From contig DFGF01000148.1 in assembly GCA_002371715.1 (NCBI GenBank), positions 21,525-26,939 on the forward strand: a stretch of DNA of 5,415 bases, given 5' to 3'. Origin of the DNA: Prevotella sp. UBA3757. Lineage in GTDB: Bacteria; Bacteroidota; Bacteroidia; Bacteroidales; Bacteroidaceae. The position numbers and the translations under genes were made by a program. A model generated the notes under the pieces. That model searched no databases. It worked only from the letters and a program-made list of their open reading frames with translations, and was not told the origin of the DNA. Below are positions 1 through 5,415 of the stretch, in pieces; position 1 is the stretch's first letter, and every line of letters starts with the position of its first letter.

Positions 1-2322
1 CTCACGGGCAACAAGGCCGCCGCGCCCCGATACATCGAGGCCCGGCTCAGCAAGTTTGCACTGGACACCGTCTTCAACCCCAAGACCACCGAGTGGCAGA
101 TGTCGTACGACGGACGCAACAAGGAGCCTATCACCCTGCCCGTCAAGTATCCGCTCCTGCTGGCCCAGGGCGCCGAAGGTATTGCCGTCGGACTCAGCTC
201 GAAGATCCTGCCCCACAACTTCGTGGAAGTCTGCGATGCCGCCGTCAGCTACCTCCACAACGAGCCGTTCCACCTCTACCCCGACTTCCCCACGGGTGGC
301 TCGATAGACGTGTCGAAATATAACGACGGCCAGCGCGGCGGCGTGCTGAAGGTCAGGGCGAAGATAGAGAAGCAAGACCCGAAGACGCTGGTCATCCGCG
401 AGATTCCGTACTCGAAGACCACCGAGACCATCATCGAGTCCATCCTGAAGGCCGTCGAGAAGGGCAAGATCAAGGCCCGCCACGTCGAGGACCTGACAGC
501 TGCCAAGGTCGAGATACAGGTCCAGCTGGCACCGGGCGTGTCGAGCGACAAGACGCTCGATGCCCTCTATGCCTTCTCCGACTGCGAAATCAACATCTCG
601 CCCAACTGCTGCGTCATCGAGGACAACAAGCCCCAGTTCCTGACCATCAGCGACGTGCTGCGCCACTCGGTCGACCGCACCAAGGACCTCATCCGCCAGG
701 AGTTGGAAATCCGCAAGGGCGAGCTGCTCGAGCAGCTGCACTTTGCGTCGCTGGAGAAAATCTTCATCGAGGAGCGCATCTATAAGGACAAGAAGTTCGA
801 ACAGGCTCCCGACATCGACGCGGTCTGCGAGCACATTGACGAACGACTGACGCCGTACTATCCGCAGATGGTACGCGAGGTGACCAAGGACGACATCCTG
901 CGCCTGCTGGAAATCAAGATGCAGCGCATCCTGAAGTTCAACAAGGACAAGGCCGACGAGCTGATGGCCCGCATCAAGGCCGAGATTGACGAGATAGACC
1001 GCGACCTGGCCAACCTGGTCGAGGTGACTGCCGAATGGTTCCGCTTCCTGAAGGAGAAGTACGGCAAGGAGCACCCGCGACTGACCGAGATACGCAACTT
1101 CGACACCATCGAGGCCACGAAGGTGGTCGAGGCCAACCAGAAGCTCTACATCAACCGCCAGGACGGCTTCATCGGCACGGGTCTGAAGAAGGACGAGTTC
1201 GTGTGCAACTGCTCCGACATCGACGACATCATCATCTTCTACAAGGACGGCAAGTTCAAGGTCGTGCGCGTGGCCGACAAGCTGTTTGTCGGCAAGAACG
1301 TCATCTGGGTCAACGTGTTCAAGAAGAACGACCAGCGCACCATCTACAACGCCGTCTACCGCGACGGGCGCAAGGGCTACTACTACATCAAGCGCTTCAA
1401 CGTGTCGAGCATCACGCGCGACCGCGAATACGACATCACCATGGGCACCGAGGGCTCGCGCGTGCTCTACTTCACCGCCAACCCCAACGGCGAGGCCGAG
1501 GTCATCAAGGTCACCCTCGACCCCGCACCGAAGCTGAAACGCATCTTCTTCGACAAGGACTTCTCGGAGGTGCTCATCAAGGGGCGTGCTGCCAAGGGCA
1601 ACCTGCTGACCAAGAACCAGATTCACCGCATCGGGTTGAAGAGCCACGGCCACTCGACACTGGGCGGGCGCAAGGTGTGGTACGACCCTGACGTCAACCG
1701 CCTGAACTACGACGAGCACGGACGCCTGTTGGGCGAATTCAACGACGGCGACCAGATACTGGTCATCCTCAAGGGCGGCGACTACTACCTCTCGGGCTTC
1801 GACGCTAACGTCCACTTCGAGGACAACATCGACCGACTGGAGAAATACGATGCCGACAAGGTGTGGAGCTGCATACTCTACGATGCCGACAACCAGGGCT
1901 ACCCCTACGTCAAGCGATTCCTCATGGAAGCCTCAAAGCGCAAGCAGAACTACATCGGCGAGAACGTCAACTCGCAACAGATACTGCTGACCGACACACC
2001 CTACCCGCGCCTGCTGGTCACCTATGGCGGCAACGACGCCTATCGCGGCTCCGAGGAGGTCGACGTCGAGCAGTTTATCAGCGTCAAGGGCTTTAAGGCC
2101 AAAGGCAAGCGGCTCACCACCTGGCAGATTGCGTCCATCGAGGAACTGGAACCCACCCGTTTCCCTGAGCCTTCCAACGAGGAGTCTGCCGAGGAAGACG
2201 AGGAGGAACCCGAGAACCTCGACCCCGATGCCGGCAAGAGCCAGCAGCAGGTCATCGACGAACTGACTGGCCAACAGAACCTGTTTGCGGATTTTGATTT
2301 TGACAATCAAAATCCTAAATGA
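1..2322 (+). CDS. parC: DNA topoisomerase IV subunit A (C-terminal ~773 residues; 5' end outside window)
   Basis: This is the DNA-cleaving and rejoining subunit of topoisomerase IV, which unlinks daughter chromosomes together with ParE. The frame is open from base 1. The first visible residues include the A-A-A-P-R-Y-I-E-A-R-L block, so the active-site Arg-Tyr pair is at visible residues 10-11 (bases 28-33). Roughly 110-125 N-terminal residues, including the quinolone-resistance region, are therefore missing to the left. The winged-helix/tower part follows, with GAEGIAVGLSSKILPHNF. A charged, heptad-like helical stretch (about bases 690-1060) fits the coiled-coil C-gate. A beta-pinwheel-like C-terminal domain runs to about base 2140. 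No GyrA-box (QRRGGxG) is seen, which favours ParC over GyrA. The protein ends in a very acidic tail (about 2160-2230). Its last three codons and TGA stop lie inside a heptamer repeat. Paralogue choice (ParC or GyrA-like) is the main uncertainty. Confidence 0.9.
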   Translation, partial: LTGNKAAAPRYIEARLSKFALDTVFNPKTTEWQMSYDGRNKEPITLPVKYPLLLAQGAEGIAVGLSSKILPHNFVEVCDAAVSYLHNEPFHLYPDFPTGGSIDVSKYNDGQRGGVLKVRAKIEKQDPKTLVIREIPYSKTTETIIESILKAVEKGKIKARHVEDLTAAKVEIQVQLAPGVSSDKTLDALYAFSDCEINISPNCCVIEDNKPQFLTISDVLRHSVDRTKDLIRQELEIRKGELLEQLHFASLEKIFIEERIYKDKKFEQAPDIDAVCEHIDERLTPYYPQMVREVTKDDILRLLEIKMQRILKFNKDKADELMARIKAEIDEIDRDLANLVEVTAEWFRFLKEKYGKEHPRLTEIRNFDTIEATKVVEANQKLYINRQDGFIGTGLKKDEFVCNCSDIDDIIIFYKDGKFKVVRVADKLFVGKNVIWVNVFKKNDQRTIYNAVYRDGRKGYYYIKRFNVSSITRDREYDITMGTEGSRVLYFTANPNGEAEVIKVTLDPAPKLKRIFFDKDFSEVLIKGRAAKGNLLTKNQIHRIGLKSHGHSTLGGRKVWYDPDVNRLNYDEHGRLLGEFNDGDQILVILKGGDYYLSGFDANVHFEDNIDRLEKYDADKVWSCILYDADNQGYPYVKRFLMEASKRKQNYIGENVNSQQILLTDTPYPRLLVTYGGNDAYRGSEEVDVEQFISVKGFKAKGKRLTTWQIASIEELEPTRFPEPSNEESAEEDEEEPENLDPDAGKSQQQVIDELTGQQNLFADFDFDNQNPK
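2296..2314 (+). repeat. Short perfect inverted repeat at the 3' end of parC
   Basis: GATTTTGA (2296-2303), a 3-nt loop CAA, then TCAAAATC (2307-2314) form a perfect 8-bp hairpin overlapping the last codons of parC. An alternative 9-bp pairing (2289-2297 with 2307-2315) also exists. No T-run follows, so it is not a normal intrinsic terminator. It may only reflect the repeated Asp-Phe codons. Confidence 0.4.
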
Positions 2323-2408
2323 TAAATGACAAATGATAAATGATAAATCCTAAATGACAAATGATAAATGATAAATCCTAAATGACAAATAAGAAATGAG
2401 AAATGCTA
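2311..2408 (+). repeat. Heptamer tandem array, 14 units of AATnnnA bridging two genes
   Basis: Fourteen consecutive 7-bp units can be read without a gap: AATCCTA, AATGATA, AATGACA, AATGATA x2, AATCCTA, AATGACA, AATGATA x2, AATCCTA, AATGACA, AATAAGA, AATGAGA, AATGCTA. A higher-order period of 28 bp (AATCCTA to AATGATA) is visible from 2346; the first block is 35 bp. The array encodes the last residues N-P-K and the TGA stop of parC, fills the whole intergenic gap, and contains the ATG of the next gene (2396). It is A-rich and has no obvious Shine-Dalgarno, as is common for Bacteroidota leaders. No TAnnTTTG promoter was seen in the gap, so the downstream pair may be read through from parC. Confidence 0.9.
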
Positions 2409-2481
2409 CGACAGAAAATAACACAAACAGATGGATGATGGTGTTCGTGCTATCATTTATCATTTATCATTTATCATTTAG
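2315..2481. repeat. 31-bp imperfect inverted repeat enclosing the DUF3316-like start codon
   Basis: The left arm 2315-2345 and right arm 2451-2481 are complementary at 30 of 31 positions; the mismatch is C2330. The 105-nt spacer (2346-2450) contains the rest of the heptamer array and the ATG at 2396. In mRNA this could form a long A-U hairpin across the translation start; in DNA it is a candidate cruciform or slippage site. Shifted registers are also possible because the arms are themselves repetitive. Confidence 0.75.
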
Positions 2482-3229
2482 CCACGCAGTGGCGCAAAAG
2501 GACGTTACCCGCAGCACGATGCTGGGCGCAGGCGGCACCCGCGTGCTGGACACCTACCTCTCGGCCGAGCACTTCAGCGGCACGGGCCTGACGTTCCTCT
2601 CCACCGTTGAGCGCCAGAAGCCCGGCAGGCGGTGGACCACGCTGATGGAGCACGAGGTCAACCTCGCCACCGTCAAGGACCGCGCCCGCTCGCTACAGGA
2701 GCTGGAGGGTGCCTACAACTTCTACTGGGGCAAGCTCTACAGCTGGCCACTGCTCGACAACAAGCTGACCCTGCAGGCCGGCGGACTGCTGAACGCCTCG
2801 CTGGGCTTCATCTACAATACCGGCAACAGCAACAACCCTGCACAGGCCCGCGCCCATCTCAACGCCATGCCCACAGGCGTCGCCACCTACCGGTTCGCAC
2901 TCTGGGACAAGCCCTTCACCGTCCGCTACGAGCTGGCCCTACCCCTCTGCGGCATCATGTTCTCGCCCAACTACGGCCAGTCGTACTACGAAATCTTCAA
3001 CCGTGGCAACTACGACCATAACGTCGTCCCCACCACGTTCGTCGCTGCCCCCGAGTGGCGCCAGCTCCTGACCCTCGACGTGCGCCTCTGGCGCTCCACA
3101 TCCCTGCGCATCGGCTACCTGGGCAACATGCAGCAGGCCAAGGTCAACAGCCTGCGTCAACATGTCTATACCCACCGCCTGCTAATAGGACTCACCAAAC
3201 AATTCTCCATCACCCCACGCGCACTATGA
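2396..3229 (+). CDS. Exported DUF3316-like protein with repeat-encoded signal peptide
   Basis: A 277-residue protein of unknown function. Recalled family features (not searched) suggest the DUF3316 family of Bacteroidota: an early GGTRVLDTYLS block, SLGFIYNTGNSNNPAQAR, then NYGQSYYEIFNRGNYDHN and LRIGYLGN near the end. Alternating aromatic and polar strands suggest a beta-rich, possibly outer-membrane or periplasmic fold; that is inference. The N-terminus has Arg2 and Arg12, a hydrophobic core at residues 14-28 and a signal-peptidase I-like site A-V-A before Gln34. ATG 2396 was chosen because it keeps positive charge before the core and is preceded by an in-frame TAA at 2390. Met14 (2435) and Met15 (2438) are alternatives that would lose that charge. 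The core is written by four TATCATT heptamers. The stop overlaps the next start as ATGA, indicating coupling with the S41 peptidase. Confidence 0.8.
   Translation: MRNATTENNTNRWMMVFVLSFIIYHLSFSHAVAQKDVTRSTMLGAGGTRVLDTYLSAEHFSGTGLTFLSTVERQKPGRRWTTLMEHEVNLATVKDRARSLQELEGAYNFYWGKLYSWPLLDNKLTLQAGGLLNASLGFIYNTGNSNNPAQARAHLNAMPTGVATYRFALWDKPFTVRYELALPLCGIMFSPNYGQSYYEIFNRGNYDHNVVPTTFVAAPEWRQLLTLDVRLWRSTSLRIGYLGNMQQAKVNSLRQHVYTHRLLIGLTKQFSITPRAL
2451..2480 (+). repeat. Four perfect TATCATT heptamers inside the signal-peptide coding region
   Basis: (TATCATT)4 at 2451-2478 plus TA is the reverse complement of the AATGATA unit found upstream. It is translated as L-S-F-I-I-Y-H-L-S-F. Because 7 is coprime to 3, every frame of this repeat gives the same cyclic heptapeptide Y-H-L-S-F-I-I, which is hydrophobic and free of stops. 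A gain or loss of one unit would shift the frame of the mature protein. Confidence 0.9.
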
Positions 3230-4254
3230 ACAGAACCATCCGACGACTGACATCCCACATCATACTTCTTGCATCTTACATAACGATTCTCGCCTCCTGT
3301 GTCGACACCGAGGAGCGCCCCGACACGCCGTCCGGCAACTTCGAGGCACTGTGGGAAATCATCGACCACCACTACTGCTTCTTCGACTATAAGCAGCACG
3401 AATACGGACTGGACTGGAACGCCGTATATAATAAATACAAGGTACGCGTAAACGACCAGATGAACGAACTGCAGCTCTTCGAGGTGATGCGCGACATGCT
3501 GGCCGAACTGCGCGACGGTCATGTCAACCTCTACACCTCCTACGACGTCGGACGCTACTGGACCTGGCATGAAGCCTACCCGCAGAACTATAGCGACACG
3601 CTGGAGCGCCGATATCTGGGCACTGACTATAAGATTAGCGGGGGCATGCGCTACCGCATACTGGCCGACAACATCGGCTACATCCGCTACCCGTCCTTCC
3701 AGCAGTCGGTCGGCGAGGGCGGACTGGACGACGCCCTGTCGTACATGGCACTCTGCAGTGGACTCATCATTGACATCCGCAACAATGGCGGCGGCGACCT
3801 GACGGCAGCCGAGAAACTGGCCGGACGCTTCGTACAGGAGAGAACACTGGTCAGCTACCTGCAGCACAAGACGGGGACGGGCCACAGCGACTTCTCCGAC
3901 CTCGAAGCACGCTATATGGAGCCGTCCAGCAACCTGCGCTGGCACAAGCCCGTTTGCGTGCTCACCAACCGTAGCGTCTACAGTGCCGCCAACGACTTCG
4001 CCGTCATCATGCACGCCCTGCCACAGGTCAAACTGGTTGGCGACCACACCGGCGGCGGCTCCGGCCTGCCCATGTCCAGCTCGCTGCCCAACGGCTGGAG
4101 CGTCCGCTTCTCGGCCTGCCCCATGTACGACCGTGACAAGCAGCACACCGAATTTGGCATCGCCCCTGACGTCCCGGCAGCCTTGACCGACGAAGCAACC
4201 TCACAAGGCATCGACCTCATCATCGAAAAAGCCCGCGAACTGTTAACAAAATAA
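3226..4254 (+). CDS. S41 family peptidase, tricorn/C-terminal-processing type, lipoprotein
   Basis: A 342-residue predicted lipoprotein peptidase acting in the periplasm or on the outer membrane. The N-terminus has Arg3, Arg6 and Arg7, a hydrophobic core and lipobox L-A-S-C, with lipidated Cys25 (3298-3300). Residues about 38-105 (FEALWEIIDHHY to LRDGHVNLY) match the helical Tricorn_C1-type domain. The S41 core follows, with LIIDIRNNGGGD (180-191), the likely nucleophile Ser253 in VYSAAND, VGDHTGGGSGLP (271-282) and HTEFGIAPDV (307-316). The Lys that CtpA-type enzymes carry 25 residues after Ser is Gly278 here. This suggests a tricorn-like Ser/His/Glu site, with His99 of D-G-H and possibly Glu309; that assignment is inference. 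No PDZ domain is evident. ATG 3226 was chosen over the longer open frame because it gives a proper lipoprotein signal and overlaps the upstream stop by ATGA. The substrate is unknown. Confidence 0.9.
   Translation: MNRTIRRLTSHIILLASYITILASCVDTEERPDTPSGNFEALWEIIDHHYCFFDYKQHEYGLDWNAVYNKYKVRVNDQMNELQLFEVMRDMLAELRDGHVNLYTSYDVGRYWTWHEAYPQNYSDTLERRYLGTDYKISGGMRYRILADNIGYIRYPSFQQSVGEGGLDDALSYMALCSGLIIDIRNNGGGDLTAAEKLAGRFVQERTLVSYLQHKTGTGHSDFSDLEARYMEPSSNLRWHKPVCVLTNRSVYSAANDFAVIMHALPQVKLVGDHTGGGSGLPMSSSLPNGWSVRFSACPMYDRDKQHTEFGIAPDVPAALTDEATSQGIDLIIEKARELLTK
3250..3284 (+). repeat. Degenerate heptamer tract (ACATCTT-like) in the lipoprotein signal sequence
   Basis: Five adjacent 7-mers, ACATCCC, ACATCAT, ACTTCTT, GCATCTT and ACATAAC, match ACATCTT at 5, 6, 6, 6 and 4 positions. 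They encode T-S-H-I-I-L-L-A-S-Y-I-T, the hydrophobic part of the S41 lipoprotein signal. This may be a decayed heptamer array or just convergent codon choice. Confidence 0.4.
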
Positions 4255-4262
4255 AAATAATG

Positions 4263-4282
4263 TGCTGCGGCAGCAAATTTTT
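4263..4282 (+). terminator. Weak hairpin and T-run after the S41 gene
   Basis: TGCTG (4263-4267), loop CGG, CAGCA (4271-4275), then AA and five T's. The stem is only 5 bp, so this is a possible weak intrinsic terminator for the parC/DUF3316/S41 direction, located 8 bp after the TAA stop. Confidence 0.35.
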
Positions 4283-4308
4283 CACTATTCACTCTTCACT
4301 TTCCACTT
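4281..4308 (+). repeat. TTCACTn heptamer array upstream of the tRNA promoter
   Basis: Four contiguous 7-mers: TTCACTA, TTCACTC, TTCACTT and TCCACTT. They are followed by a T-run that leads into the promoter -7 box. This is a different heptamer from the AATGATA family but has the same period. It sits where the -33 element would be expected; no clear TTTG box is seen there. Confidence 0.7.
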
Positions 4309-4315
4309 TTTTTTG

Positions 4316-4324
4316 TACCTTTGC
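4316..4324 (+). promoter_or_regulatory. Bacteroidota-type -7 box (TAnnTTTG) for the tRNA genes
   Basis: TACCTTTGC matches the Bacteroidota sigma-ABfr -7 consensus TAnnTTTG. It lies about 37 bp before the tRNA-Leu 5' end, so transcription would begin near 4330 and leave a short leader to be trimmed. The -33 TTTG element is not clear. Confidence 0.65.
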
Positions 4325-4360
4325 ACCCGCAAATCGGCTACAGCACCTCAACAAAGGTTC

Positions 4361-4442
4361 GCGCCTGTGGCGGAATTGGTAGACGCGCTAGACTTAGGAT
4401 CTAGTATCTCACGATGTGCAGGTTCGAGTCCTGTCAGGCGCA
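4361..4442 (+). tRNA. tRNA-Leu (anticodon UAG)
   Basis: Acceptor stem GCGCCTG (4361-4367) pairs perfectly with CAGGCGC (4435-4441), with discriminator A4442. The anticodon stem CTAGA/TCTAG encloses loop CTTAGGA, giving anticodon TAG at 4395-4397, which reads CUN leucine codons. The long variable arm (class II) and the GGTTCGAGTCC T-arm are as expected for tRNA-Leu. The 3' CCA is not encoded (CGG follows), so it must be added after transcription. Confidence 0.95.
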
Positions 4443-4483
4443 CGGATAAAGATTAGAAAGAAAAAAGGTAAGAAAGTAAAAAA

Positions 4484-4557
4484 GTCGGCATAGCTCAGCT
4501 GGTTAGAGTATCACCTTGACATGGTGGGGGTCCTTGGTTCGAGTCCAAGTGTCGACA
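4484..4557 (+). tRNA. tRNA-Val (anticodon GAC)
   Basis: Acceptor stem GTCGGCA (4484-4490) pairs with TGTCGAC (4550-4556) with one G-U pair; discriminator A4557. Anticodon stem TCACC/GGTGG encloses TTGACAT, giving anticodon GAC at 4518-4520. The T-arm is CTTGG-TTCGAGT-CCAAG. The gene is 74 nt and CCA is not encoded. It lies 41 nt after tRNA-Leu with no promoter or terminator between them, so the two are probably one transcript. Confidence 0.93.
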
Positions 4558-4570
4558 CAAGAAAAAAACG

Positions 4571-4606
4571 AAGAAAGTGACTGACGTTCAGCCACTTTCT
4601 TTTTTT
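4571..4606 (+). terminator. Strong intrinsic terminator of the tRNA unit, probably bidirectional
   Basis: AAGAAAGTG (4571-4579) and CTGA (4581-4584) pair with TCAG (4588-4591) and CACTTTCTT (4593-4601) around loop CGT, with one A-C mismatch (4580/4592). A T-run follows to 4606. On the other strand the A-run at 4562-4568 becomes a T-run after the same stem, so it can also end the convergent minus-strand gene. Confidence 0.88.
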
Positions 4607-4623
4607 ATATCCGAGTTTTAAAA

Positions 4624-5415
4624 CTAAGCCATCACCCAATCGTCAACTCTTTTCGTCTTAGAAGAGAAATTGATGCCAATCTTAAATAGCCGTCGCGAGT
4701 CGTTAGCAAAAGGGATAGCATAGCCTTTGTCCTCTATCTGCTGCAGTGCTTCCCTTGCGGACTTGTCAATTTTCAGTTCTAATATATAAATATAGTCTGG
4801 AGTCTGTATGACAATATCCATCCTTCCATTAGTGGTATGCCGCTCTACATTGACATAGAAACCCATTAGCCGGAAGAATACGTAAAGCGTATTCTGGAAA
4901 TATTTTTCAAATTTCCCCGTAATCTGATAATCGCCCGTAGCAAAAAAATCCTCCAAACGCCGCATGAAGCCGTCGGCATTGCCTGAACGCACATCATCAA
5001 TAAAAGATGCCATTGAGAATTTCTTCTTATCCCCGGTTTTGGGAGTATAGAAAGGTAATAAGTATTTAATAAAACCTCTTTCTACCTCAAGATTGGGGAA
5101 CCCCAATATGAAGCTGTCAAATTCTTGGTCATAGCTCTTCAATGTCAAATAGCCACTTTGGTATAGTAGCGGCAACGGATTCTCATCCATAATGTCGATG
5201 CTGTTCAGGGTGTCTGTAGTCAACTCTTCTTCGGTCATGTTCTCTAAGGGATAGTTGATCTTTTTCAGCTGGTGTACCAGGAAAGACGGCGTCCCCGTCT
5301 CAAACCAATAGTCGCGGAACACTTGATGAGCAAGGGTGTTTAGAACACTGAACGGATTGTATATGCCTTCCTTTGCATACTCATTGAAATGATAGCCGTC
5401 GAAATCCCTTTGCAG
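4624..5415 (-). CDS. AAA-ATPase-like / PD-(D/E)XK nuclease-superfamily protein (C-terminal 263 residues; N-terminus outside window)
   Basis: The minus-strand frame is open to the right edge, so the true start is beyond base 5415; the GTG at 5322 is internal. Visible landmarks match the AAA-ATPase_like (PF09820) plus PD-(D/E)XK (PF08011, DUF1703) architecture common in Bacteroidales: FDGYHFNE, YNPFSVLNTL and YWFETGTPSFLV near the visible start, LLYQSGYLTL and LGFPNLEVERGF in the middle, and a C-terminal nuclease-like fold. That fold keeps G-R-M-D (Asp at 4816-4818), E-L-K (Glu 4777-4779, Lys 4771-4773) and a downstream QQIEDKGY. It ends with the characteristic IGINFSSKTKRVDDW. The Walker A/B ATPase half is expected in the missing part. 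Full members are about 500-550 residues. The cellular role is not established. The gene is AT-richer than parC and the S41 gene, suggesting acquired DNA. Confidence 0.88.
   Translation of the reverse strand: MQRDFDGYHFNEYAKEGIYNPFSVLNTLAHQVFRDYWFETGTPSFLVHQLKKINYPLENMTEEELTTDTLNSIDIMDENPLPLLYQSGYLTLKSYDQEFDSFILGFPNLEVERGFIKYLLPFYTPKTGDKKKFSMASFIDDVRSGNADGFMRRLEDFFATGDYQITGKFEKYFQNTLYVFFRLMGFYVNVERHTTNGRMDIVIQTPDYIYILELKIDKSAREALQQIEDKGYAIPFANDSRRLFKIGINFSSKTKRVDDWVMA

Noticed and set aside
1035..1691. 218-codon plus-strand frame inside parC
   Set aside because: Its Arg/His/Gln/Gly-rich composition is typical of an out-of-frame reading of GC-rich DNA; the parC frame through it has clear domains.
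2311..2480. CRISPR array
   Set aside because: The repeats are 7-bp units without unique spacers and there are no cas genes; this is a simple tandem repeat.
3055..3225. N-terminal extension of the S41 gene frame
   Set aside because: It would overlap the DUF3316-like gene by over 170 bp, place a signal peptide in mid-protein, and is Pro/His/Gln-rich shadow sequence.
3166..4146. Long minus-strand open frame (326 codons) opposite the S41 gene
   Set aside because: It lies fully antisense to a well-supported peptidase, has no recognisable family features, and is explained by GC-rich codon use leaving the antisense frame open.
4262..4456. Small open frame (64 codons) through the promoter and tRNA-Leu
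   Set aside because: It covers a heptamer array, a promoter and a structured tRNA gene, so coding is not credible.
4530..4557. tRNA-Val 3' end as an attachment site of an integrated element
   Set aside because: I saw no second copy of this segment and no integrase in the window; the far end may lie outside.
5320..5322. GTG at 5322 as the start of the minus-strand gene
   Set aside because: The same frame stays open to the window edge and the 31 upstream residues contain family-typical DGYHF and YNPFSVLNTL blocks, so the codon is an internal valine.

Overview
The window looks like a chromosomal segment from a member of the Bacteroidota, most likely Bacteroidales and Prevotella-like. The support is a Bacteroidota-type topoisomerase IV A subunit, a DUF3316-like exported protein, a tricorn-type S41 lipoprotein peptidase, a TAnnTTTG promoter element ahead of tRNA genes, A-rich leaders without a clear Shine-Dalgarno, and an AAA-ATPase/PD-(D/E)XK family protein of a type common in this group. 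The genus is inference.

Layout: 1-2322 is the 3' part of parC (plus strand), starting just before the catalytic tyrosine. A 98-bp array of AATnnnA heptamers (2311-2408) supplies the parC stop codon, fills the short intergenic gap and supplies the start codon of the next gene. 2396-3229 encodes a DUF3316-like exported protein whose signal-peptide core is written in four perfect inverted heptamers (TATCATT)4. It overlaps by ATGA with 3226-4254, an S41 lipoprotein peptidase. 4255-4360 holds a weak hairpin, a second heptamer array (TTCACTn) and a Bacteroidota -7 box. tRNA-Leu(UAG) at 4361-4442 and tRNA-Val(GAC) at 4484-4557 follow, ended by a strong hairpin terminator that can serve both strands. 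4624-5415 (minus strand) is the C-terminal half of an AT-richer AAA-ATPase-like/PD-(D/E)XK protein that runs off the right edge.

Functionally, parC is housekeeping (chromosome decatenation). The DUF3316-like/S41 pair looks translationally coupled and acts in the cell envelope, with no known substrate. The tRNA pair is probably one transcript. The rightmost gene is convergent, differs in base composition and looks like accessory DNA next to a tRNA locus.

The most unusual signal is the recurrent 7-bp phased repeat. One array joins parC to the next gene. An inverted copy encodes a signal-peptide core and forms a 31-bp imperfect inverted repeat around the start codon. A degenerate heptamer tract appears to encode the lipoprotein signal core of the S41 gene. 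A further TTCACTn array lies upstream of the tRNA promoter. Because 7 is not a multiple of 3, changes in copy number inside the DUF3316-like gene would switch its reading frame. No complete new defence or mobile system is visible.
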